DNA of 44,074 bases. Origin: Rhodovastum atsumiense. Its GTDB lineage: Bacteria > Pseudomonadota > Alphaproteobacteria > Acetobacterales > Acetobacteraceae. Both the position numbers and the translations under genes were made by a program. The stretch covers positions 1 through 44,074 of the forward strand of contig JAMFSE010000063.1 in the NCBI GenBank assembly GCA_026225115.1, given 5' to 3'. The notes under the pieces were generated by a model that worked only from the letters and a program-made list of their open reading frames with translations, did not search any database and was not told where the DNA came from. Shown here in pieces: positions 8,125 through 16,764 of the stretch (position 1 is the stretch's first letter; every line of letters starts with the position of its first letter).

Positions 8125-9453
8125 TTATGCCGGCAGCTCGATTACCGCGCGCAGTCCTCCCATCGGGCTCTCCGCGAGAATGATGTTGCCGCCATGCGCC
8201 CCGATGATGTCCCGGGCGATCGCGAGGCCAAGGCCGGTACCGCCCGGTGCGGATGTTTCGAACGGCCTGAACAGGGTTTCTCGTTTCTGGGCTGGGATTC
8301 CGGGGCCATCGTCGTCGATTGTGACCCGGATCGTCCGCTCGCTGATCTGGGCTGCGGATAGCGCGATGTTTTTGGCGTGCTGCCGGGCATTATCGACCAG
8401 ATTCGTAATCGCGCGCCGCATCGCCTCCGGACGCAGGGTCACAAACAAGGTCTCCGGCGCCGTGCAGGTGATTTTTGCGCCGGCGCGCCGTGCCCCATAC
8501 GCCACCTCATCAAGTAGCAAAGCGAGGTCGATGGGCTGGGCGCCCTCATTGCCCTCGCCGCGGGCAAAAGCGAGATAGATGCCGATCAGCTTCTCCATCT
8601 CCTCCACATCGCTCGTCATTTCCGCCAGATCTCCAGCCGGAGTCTCCGGCAGCATCGCCAGCGTCAGCCGCAGCCGGGTGAGCGGGGTGCGCAGATCATG
8701 TGAAACGCCGGCCAGCATGGTGGTGCGCTGGGCCACGAACCGCCGCAGCCTTTCCTGCATGCGGTTGAAGGCGGTCGCCGCCCGCCGCACCTCGATCGCG
8801 CCCTCCGGCTTGATCGGGCCGGGGTCGCGCCCCATGCCGAAGGCCTCGGCGGCGACTGCCAGCCGGCGGATGCCGCGCACCTGGTTGCGCAGGAACAAGG
8901 CAGAGATGCCGAACAGAATGACCGCCGTGCCGAGCAGCCAGATCAGAAACAGATAGAGTGTGCCGACGTATAGATGTTTGCGCGGCACCTCGATGCTGAT
9001 CACGCCGTCGACCATCTGTACATTGATGCGAATGTAGGCGGGGGCCGTATACCAGGCCACGTTGAACGGCCGGCGCAGATTATCCGTCAGGCTGGTTGCC
9101 AGATCCTGATCCACCGGGCCGGGGGCGTCAGGATGCGGCAGATGCCGCAGCACCTGGTTCGGCAGAAACCGCGATTGGAAGTCGAAATGCGCGGCTGCCT
9201 CCTCGAAGACCAGCCCACGGGTTGCCGGCTCGCGGTCGATCGCGTCGATCTCGAAGGCGACCTCGCCGGCGACGGCTTCGGCCAGCCGGCGGGAGAGCTC
9301 ATGCAGATGGCTGCCGTAGAAAATATCCAAAGCGACGACCTGCAGCAGGATCAGTGGGATCAGCACGGTCAACAACGAACGGCCGAACAAGCCGCGGGGC
9401 AGGATTTTTCGGAACATGTAATCCAGCGAAATGCCGCCCGGCCGAAACTTCAT
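8125..9453 (-). CDS. EnvZ-type sensor histidine kinase
   Basis: This 442-residue kinase has a first membrane helix near residues 25-47, a periplasmic region of about 115 residues, a second helix near 165-188, HAMP (190-242), the H-box AGVSHDLRTPLTRLRL with His252, an N-box around NLVDNARQHAKN, G1 DDDGPGIP and G2 GGTGLGLAIARDI. The SHDLRTPLTRLRL form is typical of EnvZ and its relatives. A start at Met13 is possible. It overlaps the response regulator by four bases (ATGA). In alphaproteobacteria this pair with a MarR gene and ilvE is a recurrent neighbourhood. The stimulus is unknown; osmolarity is not implied by sequence. Confidence 0.92.
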   Translation of the reverse strand: MKFRPGGISLDYMFRKILPRGLFGRSLLTVLIPLILLQVVALDIFYGSHLHELSRRLAEAVAGEVAFEIDAIDREPATRGLVFEEAAAHFDFQSRFLPNQVLRHLPHPDAPGPVDQDLATSLTDNLRRPFNVAWYTAPAYIRINVQMVDGVISIEVPRKHLYVGTLYLFLIWLLGTAVILFGISALFLRNQVRGIRRLAVAAEAFGMGRDPGPIKPEGAIEVRRAATAFNRMQERLRRFVAQRTTMLAGVSHDLRTPLTRLRLTLAMLPETPAGDLAEMTSDVEEMEKLIGIYLAFARGEGNEGAQPIDLALLLDEVAYGARRAGAKITCTAPETLFVTLRPEAMRRAITNLVDNARQHAKNIALSAAQISERTIRVTIDDDGPGIPAQKRETLFRPFETSAPGGTGLGLAIARDIIGAHGGNIILAESPMGGLRAVIELPA

Positions 9454-10145
9454 GCGCCCGGCTTCAGAACATAACCTTTGCCCCGCACGGTGTGTAGAAA
9501 ACGCGGCTCGCGCGAGTCCGGCTCGATTTTGCGCCGCAGCCTAGTTACCTGAACGTCAATCGCGCGTTCGCTGGTCTCATCCATTTCCAGCAGGCCGGCC
9601 AGATATTCGCGAGTCAGTATCTCATGCGGCCTAGCGGCGAACGCCACCAGTAGCGCGAGTTCCGCGCCGGTCAGGCGGATGCGGCTGGTCGGGGTTACCA
9701 ACTCGGCGCGCGCGGGATCGAAAACCGCGTCGCCCAGCCGCAGCGGCCCGGCGGGTGAGGGCAAAGGGGCGGCGCGCCGCAGCATCGCCCGGATCCGCGC
9801 CAGCAATACCCTGGGGTCGAAGGGCTTGCCGAGATAATCATCAGCCCCGGCCTCAAACCCGGCGACGATGTCCTCCGGCGCGCCGCGCGCGGTCAGCAGC
9901 AAAATCGGCATTGAGGGCGAGCGGTCGCCGCGCAGATCCTCAGTTAGCGCGAGGCCGGTTTCGCCCGGCATCATCACGTCGAGCACCATCAGGTCGAAAT
10001 CCAGAAACCGCAACTTGTCCCTGGCATCCGCGGCACTTTCCGCACTGGTGACGCGGAAACCCTGCTCGCCGAGAAAACGGCTCAACAACCCGCGCAGACG
10101 GGCGTCGTCATCCACAAGTAGAATATGCGCCGGATCCAAACTCAT
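9450..10145 (-). CDS. OmpR-type response regulator
   Basis: This 231-residue regulator has a receiver domain with ILLVDDDARLRGLL, phospho-acceptor Asp56 in MVLDVMMPGETG and Lys in GKPFDP. Its winged helix has the OmpR-specific ERAIDVQVTRLRRKIE and ends KGYVLKPGA. It pairs with the overlapping kinase downstream. The winged-helix ending and the VTRLRRKIEPD stretch resemble OmpR more closely than PhoB or ChvI, so this is a second system distinct from chvI in the same window. It lies 25 bases after the MarR gene and is probably co-transcribed with it. Confidence 0.92.
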   Translation of the reverse strand: MSLDPAHILLVDDDARLRGLLSRFLGEQGFRVTSAESAADARDKLRFLDFDLMVLDVMMPGETGLALTEDLRGDRSPSMPILLLTARGAPEDIVAGFEAGADDYLGKPFDPRVLLARIRAMLRRAAPLPSPAGPLRLGDAVFDPARAELVTPTSRIRLTGAELALLVAFAARPHEILTREYLAGLLEMDETSERAIDVQVTRLRRKIEPDSREPRFLHTVRGKGYVLKPGA

Positions 10146-10170
10146 TCCGCCGATTATGGCATAGCCGCAC

Positions 10171-10764
10171 TCAGGTTAGAATGCGCGGACCCTTCTGGCT
10201 GCGCGCGGCCTCCAGCGCGTCGAGATATTTCCGGCCCTGCTCGGTCGTCATGCCCCGCAACACCTTACGGAAACCTTCCACAGCCGGTCCCCCGGCCTCG
10301 CGATAGGCGGCGGCCAGGCGCTCGCGCGCGGCCTCGAACAACCTGCGTTCCAAAGCGACACCCTTGTCGGTCAGCACCAGCAGCCGCTGCCGCCGATCCA
10401 CCTTGCCCTTGCCCTGCTCAACATAGCCTTCACGGATCAACGGTCCCAGCACCCGTGCCAGGCTTTGCTTGGTGATGCCGAGGATCAGCAGCAGATCGCC
10501 GACCTTCAACTCCGGCATCCGGCCGATCCAGTGCAATGCCCGGTGATGCGCGCGGCCATAGCCCAGCTCATGCAAAATCGCATCCGGCGCCGCGTTCAGA
10601 TCCCGGAAGGCGAAAAATAATTTGTCCTGGGCAATCCGGAATTCTTCCTCGCGCAGGAACAGCAACCCGGCGCCCGCCTGCGGATGACCTGCCTGGGTAT
10701 GGCCGGGTTGCGTGCCGGGCTCGGGTTTTGACGCGTTTGAACCTTGAGAAGGATTATGTTGCAT
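10171..10764 (-). CDS. MarR-family transcriptional regulator
   Basis: The protein is about 197 residues from the ATG at 10764, where GAGAG lies six bases upstream; an earlier in-frame start adds 16 residues. A Gln/Gly/Pro-rich N-terminal tail of about 40 residues precedes the MarR domain. The helix-turn-helix is GRAHHRALHWIGRMPELKVGDLLLILGITKQSLARVLGPLIREGYVEQGKG and the wing is KVDRRQRLLVLTDKG. Dimeric MarR proteins usually repress their own divergent region and are released by small ligands. It diverges from ilvE and is followed by the OmpR/EnvZ pair. The disordered N-terminal tail is longer than in most MarR proteins. Confidence 0.9.
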   Translation of the reverse strand: MQHNPSQGSNASKPEPGTQPGHTQAGHPQAGAGLLFLREEEFRIAQDKLFFAFRDLNAAPDAILHELGYGRAHHRALHWIGRMPELKVGDLLLILGITKQSLARVLGPLIREGYVEQGKGKVDRRQRLLVLTDKGVALERRLFEAARERLAAAYREAGGPAVEGFRKVLRGMTTEQGRKYLDALEAARSQKGPRILT

Positions 10765-10801
10765 GGCAGGCTCTCGATCTATATCGGGTTTCCGGGCAAT
10801 A

Positions 10802-10844
10802 TATGACAGCAATGCTGACTTATGTGCAAGTCTTATTTGTCATA
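10802..10844. promoter_or_regulatory. Candidate operator between marR and ilvE
   Basis: In the gap between the two divergent genes there are two nested inverted repeats. The outer arms are TATGACA (10802-10808) and TGTCATA (10838-10844); the inner arms are GACTT (10817-10821) and AAGTC (10828-10832). Their centres differ by only 1.5 bases. MarR dimers bind palindromes of this general size next to their own gene. Binding is inferred only. Confidence 0.4.
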
Positions 10845-10899
10845 ATGGAAGCGCTTTGTGTCGGGTTTATGGCCCGTTTGATTTCTGGAGACGATAGTT

Positions 10900-11799
10900 A
10901 TGGCTTTGATACCGTTCGACGACCGCGATGGCCTGATATGGTTTGATGGCGAAATGGTGGCATGGCGCGACGCCAAGCTGCATGTTCTGACCCACGGCCT
11001 GCATTACGCCTCGGCGGTCTTCGAGGGTGAGCGCGCCTATGGCGGCAACATCTTCAAGCTGGAAGAACATACCCAGCGGCTGATCAATTCCGCCAAGCTG
11101 CTGGGCTTCGATCTTCCGTACGCCGCCGCCGAAATCAACGATGTCTGCAAAGCAGTGCTGAAGGCCAATAATCTTACCGACGCTTACGTCCGCCCGATCG
11201 CCTATCGCGGTTCCGAACAGCTTGCCGTCTCCGCGCAGCTGACCAAAACCCATCTCGCCGTCGCCTGCTGGCCCTGGCCCAATCTGTTCGGCGCCGACCG
11301 CATGCAGGGCGTGCGCCTCGGCCTTGCCGAATGGCGCCGGCCGCATCCGCAGACCGCCCCCACGGCCTCCAAGGCGGCGGGTCTGTACATGATCGGCACG
11401 CTGGCCAAACACGCCGCCGAAGCCGAGGGCTTCAACGATGCGCTGATGCTCACCTGGGACGGCTACGTCGGGGAAGCCACCGGCGCCAATATCTTCTTCG
11501 TCATCGACGGTAAAATCCACTCGCCGACCCCCGATTGCTTCCTCGACGGCATCACGCGGCGCACCGTCATCTCATTGGCCAAAGCCCGCGGCTATGAAGT
11601 GATCGAGCGCCACATCACCTTGGAAGACATGGCAACCGCCACCGAAGCCTTCCTCGCCGGCACGGCTGCGGAAGTAACCCCGGTCCGCCAGATCGGCACG
11701 CAGGACTTCACGCCGGGCAAGATCACCCAGACCTTGATCGACGATTATTCGGCGCTGGTGATGATGCAGCCCGAGGAAGTCGCCAAGCGGGCTGCTTGA
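10900..11799 (+). CDS. ilvE: Branched-chain amino acid aminotransferase
   Basis: This PLP enzyme transfers the amino group between glutamate and branched-chain keto acids, the last step of leucine, isoleucine and valine synthesis. At 299 residues it is typical of bacterial class IV aminotransferases. It has the N-terminal WFDGEMVAWRDAKLHVLTHGLHY block with substrate-loop GLHYASAVFEGERAY, the PLP-lysine region TASKAAGLYM, the EATGANIFF block and the FLDGITRRTVISLA segment. GGAG lies about 11 bases before the ATG. D-amino-acid transaminase is less likely given the length and the GLHY..VFEG motif. It diverges from the MarR gene. Confidence 0.94.
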   Translation: MALIPFDDRDGLIWFDGEMVAWRDAKLHVLTHGLHYASAVFEGERAYGGNIFKLEEHTQRLINSAKLLGFDLPYAAAEINDVCKAVLKANNLTDAYVRPIAYRGSEQLAVSAQLTKTHLAVACWPWPNLFGADRMQGVRLGLAEWRRPHPQTAPTASKAAGLYMIGTLAKHAAEAEGFNDALMLTWDGYVGEATGANIFFVIDGKIHSPTPDCFLDGITRRTVISLAKARGYEVIERHITLEDMATATEAFLAGTAAEVTPVRQIGTQDFTPGKITQTLIDDYSALVMMQPEEVAKRAA

Positions 11800-11805
11800 A
11801 AAGTT

Positions 11806-11946
11806 AAGCAAGTAGCCGCTTTTTGAAAAAAGCGGCGCAAAAATTTTTGTACTCTGGGTCTGGGGCTGTGGCGGGGCAAACGCCCATGGCCCAGATTAAC
11901 AGAAGTTTTTTGGTTCTTTTTTTTAAAAACGAACTGTTTCTTCTTA
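11806..11946. repeat. A/T-hairpin element, head-to-head pair, between ilvE and yejB stops
   Basis: Two oppositely oriented half-elements fill the gap between convergent stops. The left half (about 11806-11871) carries a perfect 10-base-pair stem, GCCGCTTTTT (11815-11824) with AAAAAGCGGC (11827-11836), then CAAAAATTTTTGTACTCTGGG. The right half (about 11880-11946) carries GGCCCAGATTAACAG, then a T-rich imperfect stem (GTTCTTTT with AAAAACGAAC). The right edge TTCTTA supplies the TAA stop of yejB on the minus strand. The same order of blocks occurs at the other copies. It may be a two-way terminator. Confidence 0.7.
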
Positions 11947-12990
11947 CGGCCTTGTATCAAAATCGATGCGTGGGTCGATGATTGTGTATAGGAAGTCGCC
12001 GAGTACCTGCATCGCCAGACCGGTCAGCGTGTAGATGTACAGCGTTCCGAACATCACGGGGTAATCGCGCTGCAGAACGGCGTCGTAGCCCAGCAGGCCA
12101 AGGCCATTCAGCGAGAATACGATCTCCACCAGCAAAGCGGAGGTGAACAGGATCGAAATGAAGGCGGCTGGGAAACCTGCGATCACCAGCAGCATGGCGT
12201 TTCGGAAAACATGCCCATAGAGCACGCGTGTTTCGGATGCGCCTTTTGCGCGCGCTGTCAGCACGTAGAGTTTTCTTATCTCTTCCAGAAAAGAATTCTT
12301 CGTCAGCATGGTGAGCGATGCAAAGCCGCCGATGGTCATCGCGATCGTCGGCAGGACCAGATGCCATGCGTAATCCGCGATCCGCCCCGGCCAGGAATAA
12401 CTATCCGCATCCGGCGATGCCAGCCCGCGCAGCGGAAACGCCGGCGCCAGGCCGCCGCTGCCGAACAGGACGATCAGAAATATCGCCAGCAAAAAGCCGG
12501 GAATAGCGTAGCCAGTCAGTATCAGCAGGCTGCTCGTCAGATCGAAGCGCGACCCATCCCGAACGGCCTTGCGAATGCCAAGCGGAATTGAAACCATATA
12601 GACGATCAATGTCGACCATAGCCCGAGCGAAATGGAAACCGGCAGGCGCTGCCACACCAGGGAAAGCACGCTCTGTCCCTGGAAGAAACTGGTTCCGAGG
12701 TTGAAGGTCAGATAGCCCCGCAGCATCATGGCGAAACGCGTCAGCGGCGGCTTGTCGAAGCCGAACTGGGACTTCAGCTGCGCCACCATTTGCGGATCCA
12801 ACCCCTGCATCCCGCGATACACGCCATGTTCCGGCGTATCGCCAATTTTCATGCTTTGGGCTTTGACTTTGGCGATCACCGTTTGAATTGGACCGCCGGG
12901 CGCCAGCTGCACCACCGCGAAATTGATCGCGATGATTCCGAAAAGCGTCGGAACAATCAACAACAGCCGCTTGAGGAGGTAGCGCAGCAT
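11944..12990 (-). CDS. yejB: YejB-type oligopeptide/microcin C ABC transporter permease
   Basis: This 348-residue inner-membrane permease of the binding-protein-dependent (OppB) class begins [19 protein letters not shown], as YejB does. It has the long periplasmic insertion after helix 1 ([13 protein letters not shown] to [18 protein letters not shown]) that is typical of YejB and OppB, and the cytoplasmic EAA-like loop [26 protein letters not shown]. It starts directly after the yejA stop (TAGATG), so translation is coupled. A functional importer also needs a second permease (YejE) and an ATPase (YejF); neither is in the window. After this gene comes the repeat and then convergent ilvE. Confidence 0.92.
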   Translation of the reverse strand: MLRYLLKRLLLIVPTLFGIIAINFAVVQLAPGGPIQTVIAKVKAQSMKIGDTPEHGVYRGMQGLDPQMVAQLKSQFGFDKPPLTRFAMMLRGYLTFNLGTSFFQGQSVLSLVWQRLPVSISLGLWSTLIVYMVSIPLGIRKAVRDGSRFDLTSSLLILTGYAIPGFLLAIFLIVLFGSGGLAPAFPLRGLASPDADSYSWPGRIADYAWHLVLPTIAMTIGGFASLTMLTKNSFLEEIRKLYVLTARAKGASETRVLYGHVFRNAMLLVIAGFPAAFISILFTSALLVEIVFSLNGLGLLGYDAVLQRDYPVMFGTLYIYTLTGLAMQVLGDFLYTIIDPRIDFDTRP

Positions 12991-14796
12991 CTAATTTGTG
13001 CCCGCCTTTGCCCACCATAAATCGAAATCAACGCCTTGTTGAACGGGTGCTGCCGGAACTTCCAGCCGGTTCCAGAATGCCACCCGCACGTTCTTGCTGG
13101 TCCAGGCCGGCACCATGTACCAGCCGTTCAGTAGCAGCCGGTCCAGCGCGTGGATTGCGGTGATTTTGCCGGCATTGCCGCTGGCGTTATTCTGCGCGTT
13201 GACCATCGCATCGATCGCGCTGGAACATATCCCGATCAGATTATTGCTCCCCGGCGTATTGGCGCTGGCACATCCCCAGTAATCGCTCTGCTCGGTTCCG
13301 GGGAAATCCGATTCCGGATAATCGGTGAACACCATGTCGAAATCGAAATTCTGCAGCCGGCGCTCGTAGGTTGCCGTATCGATCGTGCGCACCTGCGCGC
13401 TGATGCCCAGCAGTTTCAAATCCGCCGCATAGGCGATCGCGATCCGCTCGTATAGCTGGTTGAAGAGCAGAATTTCGATGCTCATCTGCTCGCCCTCAGC
13501 GTTCACCAGCTTGAAGTTTTTGACGGTCCAGCCGGCCGCGTTGAGCAACTTCATGGCCTGTTCCAGCTGCGGCAGATTATAGCCGGACCCATCGGTAATC
13601 GGCAGCGCAAAAACCTTTGTATAAACTGCTGGCGGAACCTGGCTTTTAAACGGCGCCAGCAATTTTATCTCCGCCGGTGAGGGCAGACCGGAGGAGGCCA
13701 GAAAGGAATTGGTGAAATAGCTATCGTAGCGCACATAGGAATTATAAAATAAAACCCGGTTCATCCACTGAAAATCGAAAGCCAGCGTCAACGCCTGCCG
13801 GACCCGTGCGTCGGAAAATTGCGGCCGCCTGGTGTTCATCGCAAATCCGTCCATGCCGGCGGGCAGGCTCTGCGGCTCCAATCGCCGGATCACCTTGCCA
13901 TCGCGCAGCGCCGGAAAATCATAGGCTGTCGCCCATTGCTTGGCGGAAGGCTCGATCCGCGCATCGATCTGCCCGGCCTTGAAGGCCTGCAACGCCACCG
14001 CGTCGCTTTGGAAATATTCTTCCTTATATGTATCGAAATTGTAAAACCCTCTATCCGCCGGCAGATTTTCCGCCCACCAGTTTTTCACATGGGTATAGGT
14101 CACCGAATTGCCGAAGCTGACGCTGGCAACCTGATACGGGCCGGATCCGACCGGTGGCACCAATAACGGATCCGCAAAATTGCGCCCCTTCCAGAAATGC
14201 TCCGGCAGTACGTAAAACCCGCCGAGGTTGCTCGGCATATCCCGCCCGGCGCCGGGGCGCAGCTTGAACACTACCGTCTCCGCATCCGGCGCGGCTACGC
14301 TCGCAACCGCGGCATAATAGCCGGCAAAAAATGGCTGGCCCTGCGTGATCAAGGTGTTGAACGTCCACATCACATCGGCAGCCGTCACCTTCGTCCCATC
14401 GGAAAACCGCGCCCGCGGATCAAGATGAAAAATCACCGTCAATCCATCCGGACTTATATCGACCGACTGCGCCAGGTCCGCATAGGACGTAACAGAATCG
14501 GTGTCGGATTGCTTGAACAAGGTCTGCCAGACCTTATAGACGCTCGCCGGCGCGGTCCCGCGCAGAATAAAGGGATTTAAATTATCGAAGTCGCCCACAG
14601 CGGAAACCGTAAGCGACCCACCCTTCGGCGCCGCCGCATTGGCGTAAGGCAAAGACGTAAACCCAACCGGCGGCTGCGCCACCGTACTCAACGTCATCAA
14701 ATCGGTACGCGCATAAGCGGCGGGCAGGAAGGACAAGCCCAAAGCAAAAGCAAGAAAGTTCTTTTTTGAAAAAAAGAACCAAAAAACTTTTGTCAA
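12991..14796 (-). CDS. yejA: YejA-type extracellular solute-binding protein
   Basis: This is the periplasmic binding protein for oligopeptides (family 5, SBP_bac_5). The body shows PYANAAAPKGGSLTVSAVGD, FDNLNPFILRG, the RFSDGTKVTAADVMWTFNTL block, VNTR-like MNTRRPQFSDARVRQALTLAFD and the YWGCASANTPGSNNL stretch seen in YejA. A signal peptide is clear (KKNFLAFALGLSFLPAAYA), but its start is not. The frame stays open through the intergenic repeat to 14871, with no ATG carrying a good ribosome site. A TTG at 14796 is used here; an ATG at 14841 is an alternative. Either way the basic N-region Ser-Lys-Lys is encoded by the repeat. About 600 residues, the family's usual size. Confidence 0.88.
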   Translation of the reverse strand: MTKVFWFFFSKKNFLAFALGLSFLPAAYARTDLMTLSTVAQPPVGFTSLPYANAAAPKGGSLTVSAVGDFDNLNPFILRGTAPASVYKVWQTLFKQSDTDSVTSYADLAQSVDISPDGLTVIFHLDPRARFSDGTKVTAADVMWTFNTLITQGQPFFAGYYAAVASVAAPDAETVVFKLRPGAGRDMPSNLGGFYVLPEHFWKGRNFADPLLVPPVGSGPYQVASVSFGNSVTYTHVKNWWAENLPADRGFYNFDTYKEEYFQSDAVALQAFKAGQIDARIEPSAKQWATAYDFPALRDGKVIRRLEPQSLPAGMDGFAMNTRRPQFSDARVRQALTLAFDFQWMNRVLFYNSYVRYDSYFTNSFLASSGLPSPAEIKLLAPFKSQVPPAVYTKVFALPITDGSGYNLPQLEQAMKLLNAAGWTVKNFKLVNAEGEQMSIEILLFNQLYERIAIAYAADLKLLGISAQVRTIDTATYERRLQNFDFDMVFTDYPESDFPGTEQSDYWGCASANTPGSNNLIGICSSAIDAMVNAQNNASGNAGKITAIHALDRLLLNGWYMVPAWTSKNVRVAFWNRLEVPAAPVQQGVDFDLWWAKAGTN

Positions 14797-14889
14797 TTCA
14801 GGCGTTGGGCGCTGTCGGTGCAAACGCCCCAGGCCTAGCATAAAAAAGTTTTTTTGCTTCTTTTTGTTCACAAAAAGAAGTGCTTCTTA
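14757..14889. repeat. A/T-hairpin element, head-to-head pair, between hisN and yejA
   Basis: This is the clearest inverted pair. The left half has a perfect 10-base-pair stem, GTTCTTTTTT (14758-14767) with AAAAAAGAAC (14770-14779). The right half has a perfect 11-base-pair stem, CTTCTTTTTGT (14857-14867) with ACAAAAAGAAG (14870-14880). Between them are GC-rich blocks (GGCGTTGGGCGC; GCAAACGCCCCAGGCC). The right edge TGCTTCTTA contains the TAA stop of hisN read on the minus strand; the left end runs into the yejA signal-peptide codons. Here both neighbours are on the minus strand, so one end is at a gene start, unlike the other copies. Confidence 0.8.
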
Positions 14890-15663
14890 CAATACGGCCA
14901 AAGCTGCGCTGTGGAGTTCGGCGTTGGCCGCGGCCAGCACGCTGCCGTCGCCCCCCAGGCGCAGCGGGGCGCCGGACCAGTCGGTGATTTTGCCGCCGGC
15001 GGCTTCGACGACGGGCGCCAGGGCCGCCCAGTCCCAGGGTTTCAGTCCGGATTCGGCGACGATGTCGATCTGGCCCAGGGCCAATAGCCCGTAGGCATAG
15101 GCATCGCCGCCCCAGTAGACGCGGCGGCATTCTGATTGCAGGCGGGCGAAGCGGGCGGCTGATTCCGCGTTGAACATTTCGGGCGCGGTTGAGGATAGTT
15201 CGGCATCTGCCAGGCGGGCGGCGTTGCGCGGGCCGATTTTGCCGCCGAGCGGTCCGTTGAAACTAGCGGCAAAATCGCGGCCGCCGATCCAGCGCTCGCC
15301 GGTGATCGGCTGGTCGATCAGGCCAAGGATGGGCACGCCGTCTTCCAGCAGGCCGAGCAGCGTGCAGAAGCTGGGGCGCCCGGTCAGGAACGCGCGGGTG
15401 CCGTCAATCGGGTCGATGACCCAGACATAACGGGCGTCTTGCCTGGTGGCGGGGAATTCTTCGCCGAGCAGTCCGAAATCCGGAAATTGTTTTCCCAATT
15501 TGTCGCGCAGGATCTCTTCGGCCAGACGGTCGGCCACCGTGACCGGGCTTTCATCAGCCTTCAGATCGGCGGCAACGCCGGCCCGGAAATGGGGTTTGAT
15601 GGCAGCGCCCGAAGCATCCAGTGCGGCCTGCGCGGCGTCGATCCAGGCTGCGGCCGCGGGCAT
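14887..15663 (-). CDS. hisN: Inositol-monophosphatase-family phosphatase, probably histidinol-phosphatase
   Basis: This 258-residue Mg2+-dependent phosphatase of the IMPase fold has metal-site motifs GEE (in LLGEEFPA), the signature WVIDPIDGTRAFLTG, and KPWDWAALAPVVEAAGG near the C-terminus. In alphaproteobacteria and actinobacteria this subtype is often the histidinol-phosphatase HisN of histidine synthesis. GRPSFCTLLGLLEDG and ARYVWVIDPIDGT fit that subtype, but inositol phosphatase or 3'-phosphoadenosine phosphatase activity cannot be excluded. Its start overlaps the cytochrome stop by one base, so it is the second gene of that unit. Confidence 0.85.
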   Translation of the reverse strand: MPAAAAWIDAAQAALDASGAAIKPHFRAGVAADLKADESPVTVADRLAEEILRDKLGKQFPDFGLLGEEFPATRQDARYVWVIDPIDGTRAFLTGRPSFCTLLGLLEDGVPILGLIDQPITGERWIGGRDFAASFNGPLGGKIGPRNAARLADAELSSTAPEMFNAESAARFARLQSECRRVYWGGDAYAYGLLALGQIDIVAESGLKPWDWAALAPVVEAAGGKITDWSGAPLRLGGDGSVLAAANAELHSAALAVL

Positions 15664-16661
15664 CAGGTGCCGGGGAGTTTTGTCGGCTTGTCCGAATTCT
15701 TGTTGAGATAGGCGATCACATCCGCGCGGGTCTGGGTGTTTTTAAGCCCGCCATAGGACATTGCGGTCCCCGGCGCGAAGCCTTGCGGGTTCTCGAGCCA
15801 GTCGCTCAGATTATCCGCGTTCCAAACGCCGTTTGCCTTGGCGGCGACGGCGCCGGAATAGGTGAACCCGGGGGTGACGAACATTTTGGAGCCGACGATC
15901 CCGTAGAGATTCGGGCCGACCAGAATTGCACCGCCTTTGCCGATCGAGTGGCAGGAGCTGCATTGTTCGTTCACGATGGATTGGCCTTTGGCGAGATCGG
16001 CGGTTTTGAACATCGTATCGATGCTCGGAGGTGCTGCCGGTGCGGGTGCGCCGCCGCCGGTGCTGGCCGTTGTGGCGGCGGGTGCGGCGCTTGCCGCCTT
16101 CACCTCGGCCGGCGTCGGCAGCGCCAGCGGGCTTGCCGCCTGCGCCCGCAGATACGCCACCACATCGGCGCGGGTCTGGGTGTTCTTGATCCCCGGATAG
16201 GACATCTCGGTGCCCGGCGCGAAGCCTGCCGGGTCGGCCAGCCAGGCATTCATGTTGTCGTAATTCCAATTGCCCTTGGCCTTGGCCTTCACCGCGGCGG
16301 AATAGGCAAAGCCGGCCCCGGCAAACATCGGGCCGCCGACCACATTATATAAATTCGGTCCAACGCCGGCAGCACCGCCCTGGTTGAGGGTGTGGCAGGA
16401 GGAGCATTGTTGCTGAACGAATGCCTCGCCCTTCGCCACATCGGCGCCCCCGATCAGCGGTATGATCGAGGCGAGGCCCGCCGCCGCGACGGGTGCGGCC
16501 GCGGTTTGCATGGCGATGATGGTGATGGCGGTTTTCTCAGGCGCCTCGGTATGGATGACGACGGATGCGATCCGGTTAGCCCCCCAGAGCACAATGCCGG
16601 CGGTGAGGAATCCTGCCATGATTTTGTTCATTAGCAGCCCGTCTTTACCCGTCTCGCTCAT
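15663..16661 (-). CDS. Membrane-anchored diheme cytochrome c (two fused class I domains)
   Basis: This 332-residue electron carrier begins at the ATG at 16661, where GAGAGG lies five bases upstream; an earlier start at 16721 is less likely. An N-terminal helix (IMAGFLTAGIVLWGANRIASVVI) acts as an uncleaved anchor. Two c-type domains follow, each with CSSCH and a distal Met in MSYxGxKN (EMSYPGIKN and AMSYGGLKN), joined by an Ala/Pro/Gly-rich linker of about 45 residues. The two domains are clearly duplicates: both share GPNLYxxVG, the PGFxYS-like strand, NxWLxxPxGFAPGTxMSY and NTQTRADVxAYL. Single-domain relatives are the membrane-bound cytochrome c552/CycM type carrying electrons from bc1 to terminal oxidases. 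Divergent from kdsB. Confidence 0.93.
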   Translation of the reverse strand: MSETGKDGLLMNKIMAGFLTAGIVLWGANRIASVVIHTEAPEKTAITIIAMQTAAAPVAAAGLASIIPLIGGADVAKGEAFVQQQCSSCHTLNQGGAAGVGPNLYNVVGGPMFAGAGFAYSAAVKAKAKGNWNYDNMNAWLADPAGFAPGTEMSYPGIKNTQTRADVVAYLRAQAASPLALPTPAEVKAASAAPAATTASTGGGAPAPAAPPSIDTMFKTADLAKGQSIVNEQCSSCHSIGKGGAILVGPNLYGIVGSKMFVTPGFTYSGAVAAKANGVWNADNLSDWLENPQGFAPGTAMSYGGLKNTQTRADVIAYLNKNSDKPTKLPGT

Positions 16662-16764
16662 TGTACCTCTCGAATGACGCTTTATCCCGTCCCGGTATAG
16701 CGAATTGAACGGTGCCGACAAGAACCGCCGCCTGATTTACACGGCGCAAGCGGGCCCATAGAAC

